Shown piece after piece: positions 8,090 to 17,546 of a stretch of 55,494 nucleotides of DNA. The stretch covers positions 1 to 55,494 of the forward strand of contig JAFEGF010000002.1 in the NCBI GenBank assembly GCA_018240225.1, read 5' to 3'. The notes below the pieces were generated by a model. It was not told where the DNA came from. It was given only the letters and a program-made list of their open reading frames with translations, and searched no databases. Position 1 is the stretch's first letter; each line of letters starts with the position of its first letter. The translations under genes and the position numbers were made by a program. The DNA is from Verrucomicrobiota bacterium (lineage in GTDB: Bacteria > Chlamydiota > Chlamydiia > Chlamydiales > Rhabdochlamydiaceae).

Positions 8090-9505
8090 ATGTCGTTAAA
8101 TCAGCAATTAGCAAGAACGTCTGCTTATAGACATCTTCTGAATCTATATCAGCTTAACACTCAAGATGTTCGTTCTCAAGGAACATTAGTTAATCTTCCA
8201 GAGACAATTCGTCAAAAAATATTTTGGCAAATTTGGAATTTAGCTAATAGGCCGTCGGAAGCAAATTATGGCGAGATACATGCATTAGATAATCCCAACC
8301 ATTTACATCTTGCTATAAGATGTATTGCGTATGAAATATTTGACTCATTGCCTCAAGAAGATAAAAAAAACGTAGGCGGCAAGATTTGGTACCATTCCGG
8401 CTCGCCCAATACAGAAGATAGGGACTGGGGAGAAAAAAGGGCCAAAAATGATCCAGCCTTATTGCTCAGGAGCCTCGATGAATGTTTTGGCGCGCAAGAG
8501 AGCGCTCAAATAGAGTCTAGTTCTGCAACAAATGCAGCCGAGCAATCTTCTTCTCAAAGCGTTCTTAGCTTCTTATGGAATGCATTTGTCGATCTGTTAA
8601 ACAGCTTTTTGGATTGTTTCTGCTATTATTCAGCAAAAAATGGTTCGGAAGAAAGGATCGAAGATAGCATAGCGCAAGAAAGAGAACTTGCCACTTGGCA
8701 AATTAAAATGGCAATGCCCATTAGAAGCCGTCAGCAGGGGATTGGCAATCCTAACTTTATCGACTTGAGCGGACGATTGACACAACCAGGGACTTGTAAT
8801 GCCCTTCATATGGACCGCATTCCGCAAATCGGTCAATACCAAGCAGGCTACCCAATCCTTTCGCAATTGTTAACGGTCAAACTGCCTATCAGGCAATTGC
8901 ACGAGTTTCCTGAGGCGATTAGAAGAGAGTTTGCAAACTATGATGCAGAGCACTTAGACCTCTATTTCATCGTTTGGCAAGATATTCCCGGAGTGATTGA
9001 AAATCAAAATGAACGAGGCAAACGGAATGTCATTTATCATTCCGCCGCATATCCGAATGCTCAGTTTGGAGAAGTGCACAACCAAAATTTATCAATGGGA
9101 ATCTTTGAGGCTGAAGGAATTGACAGCTCAAGAGGTCCAGTAAACACACAGCTTCCTCTAAATCGGTTTGGCATGCAAAATGTCCATATCCATCCGTATC
9201 AAGCACCTGGACAGCCAATGGTCATGTGCGTTTCTCCAGACCAAGCCCGCTTTTACAATTATCCTGGAAGATCTTCGAGGTCCTTTTATAGCGCATGTAA
9301 ATTTCCCAATAACCGAGCCGCGGCATTTTTTGGCATTATTCTAAACAGCGCTTCGAATACGGTGGAATCAGCTGTGCTATCGGCACCGCTCAGGACCCCA
9401 AATCTTACTTTGCAGGATTATAAGAGGGGTGTAGAAAACAGTTCATTGAGCAGAGGTTTAATCGATAAAATTGTCCGCTTGCTTAGTTTCCACTCAGATA
9501 ACTAG
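8090..9505 (+). CDS. FWxIW-domain protein 2, unknown C-terminal domain
   Basis: 471 aa. The N-terminal 140 residues are closely similar to the preceding gene (FWQIWNLANRPSEANYGEIH, then GGKIWYHSGSPNTEDRDWGE and PALLLRSLDECFG). A short Ser-rich linker and one hydrophobic segment (near residue 160-178) follow. The remaining about 290 residues are unique; they contain several His and Trp residues and the stretch QFGEVHNQNLSMGIF but no motif I recognise. The 160-bp gap upstream is AT-rich and there is no strong Shine-Dalgarno. It converges on the F-box/LRR gene, whose stop is 15 nt away. Likely a host-interaction protein made from a shared N-terminal module and a new C-terminal domain; function unknown. 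Confidence 0.8.
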   Translation: MSLNQQLARTSAYRHLLNLYQLNTQDVRSQGTLVNLPETIRQKIFWQIWNLANRPSEANYGEIHALDNPNHLHLAIRCIAYEIFDSLPQEDKKNVGGKIWYHSGSPNTEDRDWGEKRAKNDPALLLRSLDECFGAQESAQIESSSATNAAEQSSSQSVLSFLWNAFVDLLNSFLDCFCYYSAKNGSEERIEDSIAQERELATWQIKMAMPIRSRQQGIGNPNFIDLSGRLTQPGTCNALHMDRIPQIGQYQAGYPILSQLLTVKLPIRQLHEFPEAIRREFANYDAEHLDLYFIVWQDIPGVIENQNERGKRNVIYHSAAYPNAQFGEVHNQNLSMGIFEAEGIDSSRGPVNTQLPLNRFGMQNVHIHPYQAPGQPMVMCVSPDQARFYNYPGRSSRSFYSACKFPNNRAAAFFGIILNSASNTVESAVLSAPLRTPNLTLQDYKRGVENSSLSRGLIDKIVRLLSFHSDN

Positions 9506-9520
9506 GGCAAGAAGGCAAGT

Positions 9521-10558
9521 TCAAGTCTTTAAGTTGTTATTACTTTCTATTGAAAAAGGATCTGGCGTAACAAGACTGAGGATTTCGCTAGGCAAGTTCC
9601 TTAGATTGTTGCCAAATAGGCAAAACTGAAAGAGGCGAGTCAACTTAATGATTTCCGGCGGCAAAGATTCCAGTTCATTATGTTCTAAGTAAAGTTGGAC
9701 CAATTGGACAAGATTGCCCATTTCCGGGGGCAAGGACTGCAACCTGTTATGAGATGCATTCAAATAGTTCAATCGAAAAAGGTTGCCGATTTCGGAGGGC
9801 AGTTCCTTCAGATGGTTGTGCTCTACGTTAAGATGGGTTAATTGAACGAGATTGCCGATCTGGGGCGTTATGCTGGAAAGGCTGTTGTAGCGTAAACAAA
9901 GCGTTTTAAGTTGAGTGAACAGGCCAATTTCCGGCGGCAAAAATTCTAGTTCAAGATGGGAAAGGTCAAGCGCATAAACTTGACTAAGGCGATGTGCATT
10001 TGCGGGATCATTTAGCCATGCACGGATCTCAATGGCATCCTTAGAAATCGGATCATCCACCTGAAAGCCTAACATCGGACATAGTTTGCTCCACATTTTT
10101 TTCAATGAGGAATCAAAAAGCCCTTGATAATCCCGAGGTAGAACGAGTGTGGCTGGAGAGGGAAGCAGTTTTGCTGACAGCTCTTGAAACTTAATAATAA
10201 ATGACTGTCCGATAGCAGGATTGGTCGTTTCAATTTGCTCAAACACTTGGGCAAACTGAGGAAGTTTAAAACAGGGCAGTTCTTTGACCATGTGCCAATA
10301 GGGCTTCAAAATTGCAAGTTCAGCAACTTGGTTCCAAAGCGTGCAGACTTCGCGGACAGTTCGCAGGTTCATTAAGTCGTCCGGCCGGTTGTTCCCTGAG
10401 ATAAAGGAGAAGATCAGCGATAGGGCCTGAGGTGGTTGACTTGAAACAATCCGACCTTCTTGGCTTGCATCCGGAACATCATCTGGGTTGTGTGGAATTG
10501 GATAAAGAGAGTTACAGTCTTGTTTAAAATTAATTTTACTACCCATATAAATCCACAT
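9521..10558 (-). CDS. F-box-like plus leucine-rich-repeat protein
   Basis: 345 aa. Residues about 40-90 (QALSLIFSFISG, DLMNLRTVREVCTLWN, then YWHMV) have the spacing and hydrophobic/Trp pattern of an F-box, the eukaryotic Skp1-binding motif of SCF ubiquitin ligases. Residues about 200-335 are five or six bacterial-type LRRs of about 23 residues: LPPEIGLFTQLKTLCLRYNS, LPSEIGNLFRLNYLNASHN and similar. An F-box followed by LRRs is the classical layout of eukaryotic substrate adaptors and of some effectors of intracellular bacteria. A role in redirecting host ubiquitination is inferred, not shown. The ATG at 10558 has no good Shine-Dalgarno; an in-frame ATG lies at 10546. Confidence 0.78.
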   Translation of the reverse strand: MWIYMGSKINFKQDCNSLYPIPHNPDDVPDASQEGRIVSSQPPQALSLIFSFISGNNRPDDLMNLRTVREVCTLWNQVAELAILKPYWHMVKELPCFKLPQFAQVFEQIETTNPAIGQSFIIKFQELSAKLLPSPATLVLPRDYQGLFDSSLKKMWSKLCPMLGFQVDDPISKDAIEIRAWLNDPANAHRLSQVYALDLSHLELEFLPPEIGLFTQLKTLCLRYNSLSSITPQIGNLVQLTHLNVEHNHLKELPSEIGNLFRLNYLNASHNRLQSLPPEMGNLVQLVQLYLEHNELESLPPEIIKLTRLFQFCLFGNNLRNLPSEILSLVTPDPFSIESNNNLKT

Positions 10559-10962
10559 GGAAAGGTTAATAATCGCTCGAAATTATAATTAAAAACTAAT
10601 GTTTATGTATAGATGAATGTTAGTTATAACCTGTTTTCGAAAAGACTTAACTAGTTAGAAAGATGAGAGATAATATGGCAGCAGTCTATATCCCAGACGC
10701 TTTAAGAGAGCAAACAATTAACTATTAGCGGTATATATCAATTTCAGTCTGAGGAGAGGTGTTATTCCAGACTTTGAAAACGTCTGATAATTGATGTTAT
10801 GTTGGATCTTAAGAGGTCAGACAAAGGTCTGATGAACCTTCGAGAGCAAAGCAACCTTGGCTGGCCCCCATATTGTTTCACCTATTTTAAGATGCGGGTC
10901 AATAAATTCAGACTTGGGCTTAAGAGCAGCTCTTAGTATAATGCAACCCATCCATAAAGAAC
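10559..10962. other. 404-bp divergent intergenic region with recurrent CAGAC/GTCTG hairpins
   Basis: No convincing gene. The pentamer CAGAC or its complement GTCTG occurs seven times between 10694 and 10913. Two pairs form short hairpins: 10768-10786 (8 to 9-nt loop) and 10817-10832 (TCAGAC AAAG GTCTGA, perfect). A 21-codon ATG ORF near 10662 has no support. This must hold the promoters of both flanking genes, but I cannot pick -35/-10 boxes with confidence. Confidence 0.4.
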
Positions 10963-11856
10963 ATGTATCCTATGAGCTCCATCGGCCAGGCAACTTCTTA
11001 TCCTCCTGATCGTTCTATGATGGAATCCTATGCCCGCAATGCCCAGAAGGATTTTCTTAGAGACCAATCAAGAAAGCTAATCCAAGAAGCGCACATTTTT
11101 TTTGAAACACTGCCTCGGCATGAAACTGTCGACTGTCCTATTGAACAGACCGAACCCGAGCTCATTTTTAAAGAAATATACGCCCTCCATCAATTCCAAG
11201 GCATTTGCATCGGAGAACTGCATTCCGAACAATCACCCAAGAGGCTTCTCTATACGCTTCTTCCGCAACTTCAGGCCATGGGGGTCGATACCCTTTATCT
11301 TGAGCATATAAAGCACGATCTAATGCAAAAAGACTTAGACGATTGGTTTGAAGGAAGAACCGATTGTCTGCCAATTCATATTACCCAGTTTCTTGAGGAT
11401 CTTGACCGTAAGTATGGCCTATGCCCTCCCTACAGCTATATGGGTCTTGTCTTGAGGGCAAAAGAAGTGGGGGTCCGTATTGTTGGGTTCGATTCACAGG
11501 CAGCAGCCATTGCTGGCTGCCACCCGAATATTCCGATGAATAAAGAAAAACGGGTCCTTGCTGTCAATTATCAGGGAAAAAAAATCATAGATGAGTCAAA
11601 ACAAGGCCTGTTCGTCATTTTAACCGGTACAGACCATGGATCAACTCTTCGGAACTCGAAAATTCCGGGCGTATCGGAGCTGATCCACTGCCCATTTCTC
11701 ATCGTTTCCGATTCAACAGAATACAAAAAGCCCCAGGTATATCTTCATCCTCCTTCTCCTATTCTGCTAGGATATGACAACAAGGAGGACACTGTTCATG
11801 CCGTTATCGTCCTGGAAAGTCCTCTTATGGATTCGCAGAGACGCAGGACGCTTTAA
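10963..11856 (+). CDS. TraB/ChaN/Tiki-like protein, probable effector
   Basis: 297 aa. The central part has the GExH-type start of the Tiki/TraB/ChaN (erythromycin-esterase-like) fold: GICIGELHSEQSPKRLLYTL, followed by the predicted strand VDTLYLEHI. A later strand-His pattern FVILTGTDHGSTL resembles the C-terminal G.xH motif of that superfamily. Members include metallopeptidase-like and toxin domains such as the C-terminal part of Pasteurella multocida toxin. The match is by motif only, so the fold call is tentative. The ATG at 10972 is an alternative start. Its last 32 bp overlap the convergent kinase gene end-to-end, so the two transcripts may be antisense at their 3' ends. Confidence 0.62.
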   Translation: MYPMSSIGQATSYPPDRSMMESYARNAQKDFLRDQSRKLIQEAHIFFETLPRHETVDCPIEQTEPELIFKEIYALHQFQGICIGELHSEQSPKRLLYTLLPQLQAMGVDTLYLEHIKHDLMQKDLDDWFEGRTDCLPIHITQFLEDLDRKYGLCPPYSYMGLVLRAKEVGVRIVGFDSQAAAIAGCHPNIPMNKEKRVLAVNYQGKKIIDESKQGLFVILTGTDHGSTLRNSKIPGVSELIHCPFLIVSDSTEYKKPQVYLHPPSPILLGYDNKEDTVHAVIVLESPLMDSQRRRTL

Positions 11857-13057
11857 AAAAGTTTAAAGCTTCCTCTGAAGAGATCCGGCTATCAGCGCTA
11901 AACATCGCCATCTGCTTTAGCAGTTTTTCAAAATTTGTAGTTGGGACCAAATCGGAAAAGAGTCCATGCGGATTCAACCCTTTCGTCATCCTATCCTGAA
12001 CGATTAGATTTAAGTAACCTTTGGCGTTTGCCATGAATTGTGGAACATCGTAGGTGACAGTGTTCCCTTGAACGATCTCAACATCTTGGCGCATATCACT
12101 CAACTTCTTTAAGAATTCTTTTATCCGCACTTGAAATTCAGGGCTTAGTTGATCTTGGTTTATTTGTGCTAAGACAAGCATGGTATGCCATACGTCGACC
12201 TGTTGAGGCTTCGACAATTGAAAATTGGACCCACTTTCGGAGCACATCGTTACGTACAAATCAATTTGTTCAGGAGAAGCAAAAACAAAAGTTCCACCTC
12301 GCAGCCTATCGCCGAGCCGAATAGCGGCTCCAAAATCGGCAATCTTGATCTCTTCCGATTGTGAAACAAGGATATTTTCCAATTTAATATCAAAATGACC
12401 AATTCCTTGAACATGCATATCCACAATCCCCTGTAAGATGCCAAGATTGATATCCTCTCTTCGACGATTCAATAACGAAAGAGCATCTGGATCTTGTTTC
12501 TCATGAGCCCCATCGCAAATAAAACTGAGGTCAGATGAGCAAACCTCTTCAAGGCGATGCCATTCACTAGAAGCAAAACGACGGATGATATGCTTTGACC
12601 CCGAGAGATCTTGGATCAGCCCCCTCTCTCTAGACGGATCTGGGTCTTCCTCGTTCAAAGCCTTGACCGCACATTCATCTCCTGAATGGGTCATCCCCAA
12701 AAATACTGTACACTGCCCTCCAGAACCAAGCTCGCGGCCTATTAACATCAATGTTTCTGTTCCATCGACATCGATCCAACACGCATCATGCAGCCAATTT
12801 TCTAATCTTGCAGCAGGCACATTCTGATGAGGAGCAAACCGGTCTTTATCTTTAACGTACTGCACGAACTTTGCAGATAAATCCATTATCTGCGCTTCTG
12901 TTAGATATGAAGCTGAAATACAATTGGCAGCAATCGACTCCTGAATGATCGCTTTAATTTTATGATTGGCAACTTGAATATCCGCTTGTGCAGGCATTGA
13001 AGCTGGCGGCACAAGGACGCAAGATGATGCATTTGAAGCTACGCAAATATGACACAT
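11825..13057 (-). CDS. eukaryote-like Ser/Thr protein kinase 2 (non-RD)
   Basis: 410 aa; AGAGG lies 7 nt before the ATG. An N-terminal region of about 100 residues precedes a kinase domain: IGRELGSGGQCTVFLG (glycine loop), ECAVKAL (beta-3 lysine), HFDIKLENILV (catalytic loop), IADFGAA (DFG) and FASPEQ (APE-like). The catalytic loop has HFD in place of HRD, so it is a non-RD kinase, but the Asp, Lys and Asn needed for catalysis are present. The C-terminal about 130 residues are helical and unassigned. It is separate in sequence from the kinase at 345-1946. Located in the effector-like island; a host-directed role is inferred. Confidence 0.85.
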   Translation of the reverse strand: MCHICVASNASSCVLVPPASMPAQADIQVANHKIKAIIQESIAANCISASYLTEAQIMDLSAKFVQYVKDKDRFAPHQNVPAARLENWLHDACWIDVDGTETLMLIGRELGSGGQCTVFLGMTHSGDECAVKALNEEDPDPSRERGLIQDLSGSKHIIRRFASSEWHRLEEVCSSDLSFICDGAHEKQDPDALSLLNRRREDINLGILQGIVDMHVQGIGHFDIKLENILVSQSEEIKIADFGAAIRLGDRLRGGTFVFASPEQIDLYVTMCSESGSNFQLSKPQQVDVWHTMLVLAQINQDQLSPEFQVRIKEFLKKLSDMRQDVEIVQGNTVTYDVPQFMANAKGYLNLIVQDRMTKGLNPHGLFSDLVPTTNFEKLLKQMAMFSADSRISSEEALNFFKASCVSANP

Positions 13058-13294
13058 GCCAAAACCTCTATTATGATTAATAAAAAAATCTTACCTTTTG
13101 CATGAATTGTATCAAAAAATTGTTAAGATTCGTTAATTAGAAGAAAATTTATTAAAAAAATATTGAACCAAGCTCTTGAAATGCAAGATTCTCTTATGTT
13201 TACTGAAAAATAATAACCGCTAAACTGTTAATTATCAACTAGATAGTGAATAAATTGGAACTGATTTTTATACGAGATTATGCGATCAGCTGGT

Positions 13295-13996
13295 TCACTT
13301 TGCAGGGCTGAGAACGGTCACGTTGATCCCATCCAGCTGCGGATCGGCAAAGTCGATCGGGAAAAAGCTCGAAAGGAACATTTTGGGCATCAAATGAGAT
13401 AACCCAGAGATCAAAAAGGCCGGTTTCTTGCCCTCTCCGGAAAATTGGGCGATGGTTTTGACCATCCCCTGGTTGCGCTCAAGAAAGACCTCTTGGTCGT
13501 TCATATACTCAATCATGGGCAAAAGAAGCTCATTTTCCCTATAGAATGCAAATGACTCCTTTTGCAGCCTGCCTGATTCCTCTTGGATCTCCGATAAGCT
13601 TTGCTTCCCCGTTTTTTCCATGTCAATTTTCTTCAAAGCCAATAAGATTTCTCGTTGCCTGAACTCTTCGATCTTTTGGACCATTTCCGGTGTTTTAGCA
13701 ACCGCTTCTGAGACACGCGACTTGTCCCATCCGAATACGTTAAAGTCACGGGAAAGAAATGCAGACTGGATATTGGTCTTTTGGTCGATTTGAACGCCTG
13801 CTTTTTCTGCTTCAACGAGGACTGGACTGGCTGGATCGGCAAAAGTATCGATAAAAAGCGCATTGATCTTCCGATGGGCTTCGATTTCGTGATGTTCGCA
13901 GAGGAGGAAAATATGGGTCTTTTCTAAAGGATGCTGCAGCGGATAAACAATATGGTAGTTGTTTGCGACGAACTCAGACAAAGAAGTAGCTGACAT
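13295..13996 (-). CDS. TraB/Tiki-like domain protein
   Basis: 233 aa; GGAG lies 6 nt before the ATG. Two features point to the TraB/Tiki superfamily: an N-terminal strand plus acidic His-containing turn (IFLLCEHHEIEAH) and, at the C-terminus, ERNQGMVKTIAQF followed by PAFLISGLSHL. The latter is the RN..m...I plus G..Hl pattern of that fold. The middle is a long charged helix pair. Bacterial TraB-like proteins are poorly characterised; some are peptidase-like. It is the downstream gene of a minus-strand set with the caspase-like/LRR protein 21 nt upstream and probably shares its transcript. Confidence 0.65.
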   Translation of the reverse strand: MSATSLSEFVANNYHIVYPLQHPLEKTHIFLLCEHHEIEAHRKINALFIDTFADPASPVLVEAEKAGVQIDQKTNIQSAFLSRDFNVFGWDKSRVSEAVAKTPEMVQKIEEFRQREILLALKKIDMEKTGKQSLSEIQEESGRLQKESFAFYRENELLLPMIEYMNDQEVFLERNQGMVKTIAQFSGEGKKPAFLISGLSHLMPKMFLSSFFPIDFADPQLDGINVTVLSPAK

Positions 13997-14017
13997 GGAG
14001 ATCTCCTGAACGTTGAT

Positions 14018-16357
14018 TTAATTCTCTTCAAGTGGTCCTTCGACAGGATTCCCAAAAAGATGGACCGATGGGATCCTTTCACAGAGGGCTGAATCCTCTG
14101 CTGAAAGTTGCTTGATCCAGTTATGCGAAAGAACTAATTCCCTTAAATTTGGCAAAGAGGCTGCTTCTAAAGGAACTCGCTCGAATTGATTTTCACAGAG
14201 GCTAAGGGATTCTAAAGAGGTCAATTGCTCGATCAGCGAAGGAAGAATTCCAATCAGGTTGCCATTCAGATTAACTTTTTTTAGTTCTAACAAATGGCAG
14301 ATTTCGTGAGGAAATTCAGAAAGCTCATTGTGGCTTAAATTGATTTCCTGAAGATGGGTTAGGCTCCTGATTTCAGGAGGAATGGCGATGAGCTGGTTCC
14401 CTGATAAGTTAAGGTGGGTCAAGTTGGGAAAGAATAGGATCTCAGGTGGAACGGACTGCAAACCTTTATCATTGAGATCAAGATGCGTTATCAGACTTAA
14501 TTGGTCTGCATCTACTAGATCAGAGAGAAATTGCCGGACTTCGGCTGGAGTTTTTATAGAAGCTGAAACCCCCAGGATTCGCTTAACTGCTTGCCCAAGC
14601 GCCATTAAAGATCTTTCATCATCAGTTAAAGGATGAATCAAACGACTATTCTTCGCTTTCTTATAGGCGACAGTTGTTTCAACATACTTGATAGCAGTAT
14701 CTCGTAGACGATCATTGGGTACAGCCTGGGCAATCGCAAGAGCATTGGAAAATAGGCCTCTATGGATCATCTCGATAGATAGTGTAAAGAGCTTATCGTA
14801 TGCGGCTGTTGGACTCATAGAGGATTTCATGGACGTCAGTTTCGGCAGTTTGCCGTCTGGGAATAGGGCAAAGACCTCATTGCGCATCTCTTTAGATCTG
14901 CAAAGCAGAGCAACGTCGCAAATCGATCTGCCGTCCCGATAGCGGCTATAGATGTCGATCCCCTCTTCGACAAGCGCCCTAAAAGCCTCCAAGTCATTGC
15001 TCTCAATCGCCTTTTTTAGCTTCAAATCCCTTTCTTCCAAATGAAGCTCGTTGAAATGGAACTCTGAGATTTTTTCCATGTAAGCATCAAAGCATGGATC
15101 CTCTGTAGATCCGATCGCCTCGAACCACTCTTGTATTCGTCCATGCTGTTTAGCCAGCTGGTAACACTCCTTGATCTGCCGATGCACCCTTCCCAACACC
15201 GTTTCGGTCAGCGTTGCATATTGGTTTGGATGGATGGCCAAATTAGAAAGCGCATAAATTAAACGAATCGATGGATTATCAGACGTTGCTGTAATCCTCT
15301 CTCCATTGTCGAGCATCATGAATAATGTCTTGTACTTATCGACATAGGCGCAGCCAAGAAGGAACAAATAGATCTTCACATAAGTATTGTCTGGGATATG
15401 GAGGTTATGGAAGGTTCCCTTCCCATCCACCAATAACTCATGGGACTCAAGCCTTGGCGCCAAAATTAGTTCCGATGGCCCCTCGTAAGTAAAGACTTGA
15501 TCGGAAGCGTGCAGCTTTTCCAAATCATCCAACATTTCTGTCCAAATAGCCGGAGCTTCCCCTTTTTGCAATGAGATCGTGCGCAGCATAGCTTCGAATT
15601 CATGGTAAAGGCTTTTAATCAACTCTTGGTGCTTCCCCTTAAATTTTTCGATCTCGGAAGGTGCGCGGCTCAAACCCACCGCATTAGAACAAAAATCATA
15701 ACCCTCTTTTTCAGAAAAATTCGATTTGATCGAACTAAAAAAATTCCAAAGCGCATCGACTTCTGGCAAACAGACATGGTGGACTTTTCCTTCTGAACTC
15801 TTAAAATAGCACCTGCTCTCATCTCCTTTTGAGCCGATATACCGGATCCGATTAGGCAAATCATGAGCGCATTCAATGGAAAATTCGGAAGAGCGGCTTC
15901 CCTGTACAAAAACCCCAGGTTGTACATGCCTAGCCAAAAACTTGAGAAGATTATCCTTTCCTAACCCATTGTTGCACGATTCCGTTGCCAGGATCCCTCC
16001 TGGGCGTACGCTTTTACAAATGGACTCTAAATCCGCTTGATGATCTCCTGTAAGCTCTGAGGATACAACCCCTCCATCTGCTGATGTCAGGGTACATTTC
16101 GTAGGAGTCCCATGGCCTCGAAAATGCAATTGATCAACTCCGTCTGGATAGGCGCTTTGCAGATATTCTGCAATTTCAGCCAACGTTTGAAACACCTTCG
16201 TATCGACGGTAAGGCCGTTTCTGGCAGCTGTTTCCACTCGAGCTAAAAATTGGGCCTCTGTACCGGTAAATGCACCAACCTTATCTTCTGGAGAAGTGAT
16301 ATAGAGAGCAACAGGGGCTTGCGAACCTTCGGACTGAGAGGCGCTTACAAAAGTCAT
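14018..16357 (-). CDS. caspase-like, ankyrin and leucine-rich-repeat protein
   Basis: 779 aa from the ATG at 16357 (GAGG 6 nt upstream; the TTG at 16369 is less likely). Residues 1-160 resemble a clan CD cysteine peptidase: His82 in LHFRGHG and Cys128 in GGILATESCNNGLGKDN form the expected His-Cys pair. A helical middle follows, then one ankyrin-like unit (KLKKAIESNDLEAFRALVEE) near residue 450. Residues about 610-770 are LRRs (LTHLNLSGNQLIAIPPEIRS and relatives). It lies 8 nt downstream of an acidic repeat protein and 21 nt upstream of a TraB-like gene, an apparent three-gene unit. A broken paralogue lies at 20.1-21.9 kb. A secreted protease-type effector is the best guess; proteolysis is not demonstrated. 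Confidence 0.8.
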   Translation of the reverse strand: MTFVSASQSEGSQAPVALYITSPEDKVGAFTGTEAQFLARVETAARNGLTVDTKVFQTLAEIAEYLQSAYPDGVDQLHFRGHGTPTKCTLTSADGGVVSSELTGDHQADLESICKSVRPGGILATESCNNGLGKDNLLKFLARHVQPGVFVQGSRSSEFSIECAHDLPNRIRYIGSKGDESRCYFKSSEGKVHHVCLPEVDALWNFFSSIKSNFSEKEGYDFCSNAVGLSRAPSEIEKFKGKHQELIKSLYHEFEAMLRTISLQKGEAPAIWTEMLDDLEKLHASDQVFTYEGPSELILAPRLESHELLVDGKGTFHNLHIPDNTYVKIYLFLLGCAYVDKYKTLFMMLDNGERITATSDNPSIRLIYALSNLAIHPNQYATLTETVLGRVHRQIKECYQLAKQHGRIQEWFEAIGSTEDPCFDAYMEKISEFHFNELHLEERDLKLKKAIESNDLEAFRALVEEGIDIYSRYRDGRSICDVALLCRSKEMRNEVFALFPDGKLPKLTSMKSSMSPTAAYDKLFTLSIEMIHRGLFSNALAIAQAVPNDRLRDTAIKYVETTVAYKKAKNSRLIHPLTDDERSLMALGQAVKRILGVSASIKTPAEVRQFLSDLVDADQLSLITHLDLNDKGLQSVPPEILFFPNLTHLNLSGNQLIAIPPEIRSLTHLQEINLSHNELSEFPHEICHLLELKKVNLNGNLIGILPSLIEQLTSLESLSLCENQFERVPLEAASLPNLRELVLSHNWIKQLSAEDSALCERIPSVHLFGNPVEGPLEEN

Positions 16358-16365
16358 TTGCACCC

Positions 16366-17280
16366 TCAACCTGTAGACCGATAATAGCCATTTGTTACGA
16401 CTGTAAATTTCTGCTTTGGAATCGGTGTGTGGAGTTCTGGACTTAGTGTTTGAGGGGATGCTGGAGCTGGCGAGCTTGATTTGAACTCTTCATCGGAAAT
16501 GCTCAATTCATCTTCAGGTTTTTGAATTTGAGAGGATGCCGGAGCCGGCGAGCTATACTTGAAATCTTCATCGGAAATACTCAATTCATCGCCTTCGCTT
16601 GTTGTTTGAAACAAGCTTGTCGAAGCGCTTCGTGATGAAACATCTGGACTAGTGAAAGAACTCGAGCTAATGGGCGGCAGGAACCTTTGATTGTATAGTT
16701 CCACCAAAGCCCTGTCCTCATCGTCCAGATAACCATCCCTTGGGTAAATGTAGTCATATTCGCCCATGTTAAGGTAGATACCTGCAAGTTCCTCATCGCC
16801 ATTTTCTGATTCCATGAATTCAGCTCCCAAAATTCGATCATAATTTTGACTATATAGAGATTCAAATACGCGACGAGCTGCGTCAATATAGTCTGCATCC
16901 GTTCTTGTGAACTGGACCCGTCTAGGAGGTTGGTTAGGAACGATGATTGTAATGACTCTAGCTGGAAATTCTTTCAAGAATTGAAATGGATATGCCCAGC
17001 TCATTGCAGAACCATACCTGCTCATTTGTTGATCATTCTTCAAATCGATATATCCAGTGCGTACAATCCAATCATCAGCCATTAAAAGTTTTGTTGGAAT
17101 TTCGAGATCGGTCAGATCTGCATTTAAGTTGCCAATTTGCCAGCGCTCACGGCTTGGAGGCAAAAGCTCATCTGGAAAACGCCCTGTTACGTCCTTTAAA
17201 TGATCGACGCCGGCAGCTTCTAGCTGATCCTCTATCTCAAGGTTTGGATAAAAAATACGCCGATTAGTCTCAATTGCCAT
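16366..17280 (-). CDS. acidic protein with two C-terminal SISDE repeats, function unknown
   Basis: 304 aa from the ATG at 17280, preceded by AGAGG at 5 nt; the longer frame to 17304 is less likely. The N-terminal about 220 residues show no motif I know. The C-terminal region is Ser/Pro/Glu-rich and has a tandem duplication of about 24 residues with the core DELSISDEDFK..SSPAPAS (second copy DELSISDEEFK). This is likely a disordered tail with possible linear host-protein-binding motifs. Its stop is 8 nt before the start of the caspase-like/LRR gene, so the two are probably cotranslated and might act as partners. No homologue is recognised. Confidence 0.7.
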   Translation of the reverse strand: MAIETNRRIFYPNLEIEDQLEAAGVDHLKDVTGRFPDELLPPSRERWQIGNLNADLTDLEIPTKLLMADDWIVRTGYIDLKNDQQMSRYGSAMSWAYPFQFLKEFPARVITIIVPNQPPRRVQFTRTDADYIDAARRVFESLYSQNYDRILGAEFMESENGDEELAGIYLNMGEYDYIYPRDGYLDDEDRALVELYNQRFLPPISSSSFTSPDVSSRSASTSLFQTTSEGDELSISDEDFKYSSPAPASSQIQKPEDELSISDEEFKSSSPAPASPQTLSPELHTPIPKQKFTVVTNGYYRSTG

Positions 17281-17492
17281 AATAACCTCTATTTTTATTA
17301 TCAAAAAAATTAACTAAACTAATTTTACCATAATTTTTAATACAAAACAAATACAGTTTAATTTAAATGCGAAAAACAAGAAAAGAACACATAAATATTT
17401 TTTTTATCGCTTAAATAAAATAGACAGGATAGATTGTCTTAAACATTTAATAATTAGATATTTAGAAATAAATTAAACGTATTCAAGATTAG

Positions 17493-17522
17493 CCCCTCTA
17501 GAACTTAAGAAATCCAGAGGGG
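17493..17522. terminator. stem-loop, possible terminator
   Basis: CCCCTCT (17493-17499) pairs with AGAGGGG (17516-17522) around a 16-nt loop. It lies 25 nt beyond the stop of the minus-strand gene at 17547-18200, where a terminator is expected. Neither strand has a clear T-run after the stem, so the intrinsic-terminator call is weak. Confidence 0.45.
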
Positions 17523-17546
17523 AAGCATACAGAATTAAAAGAAGTT

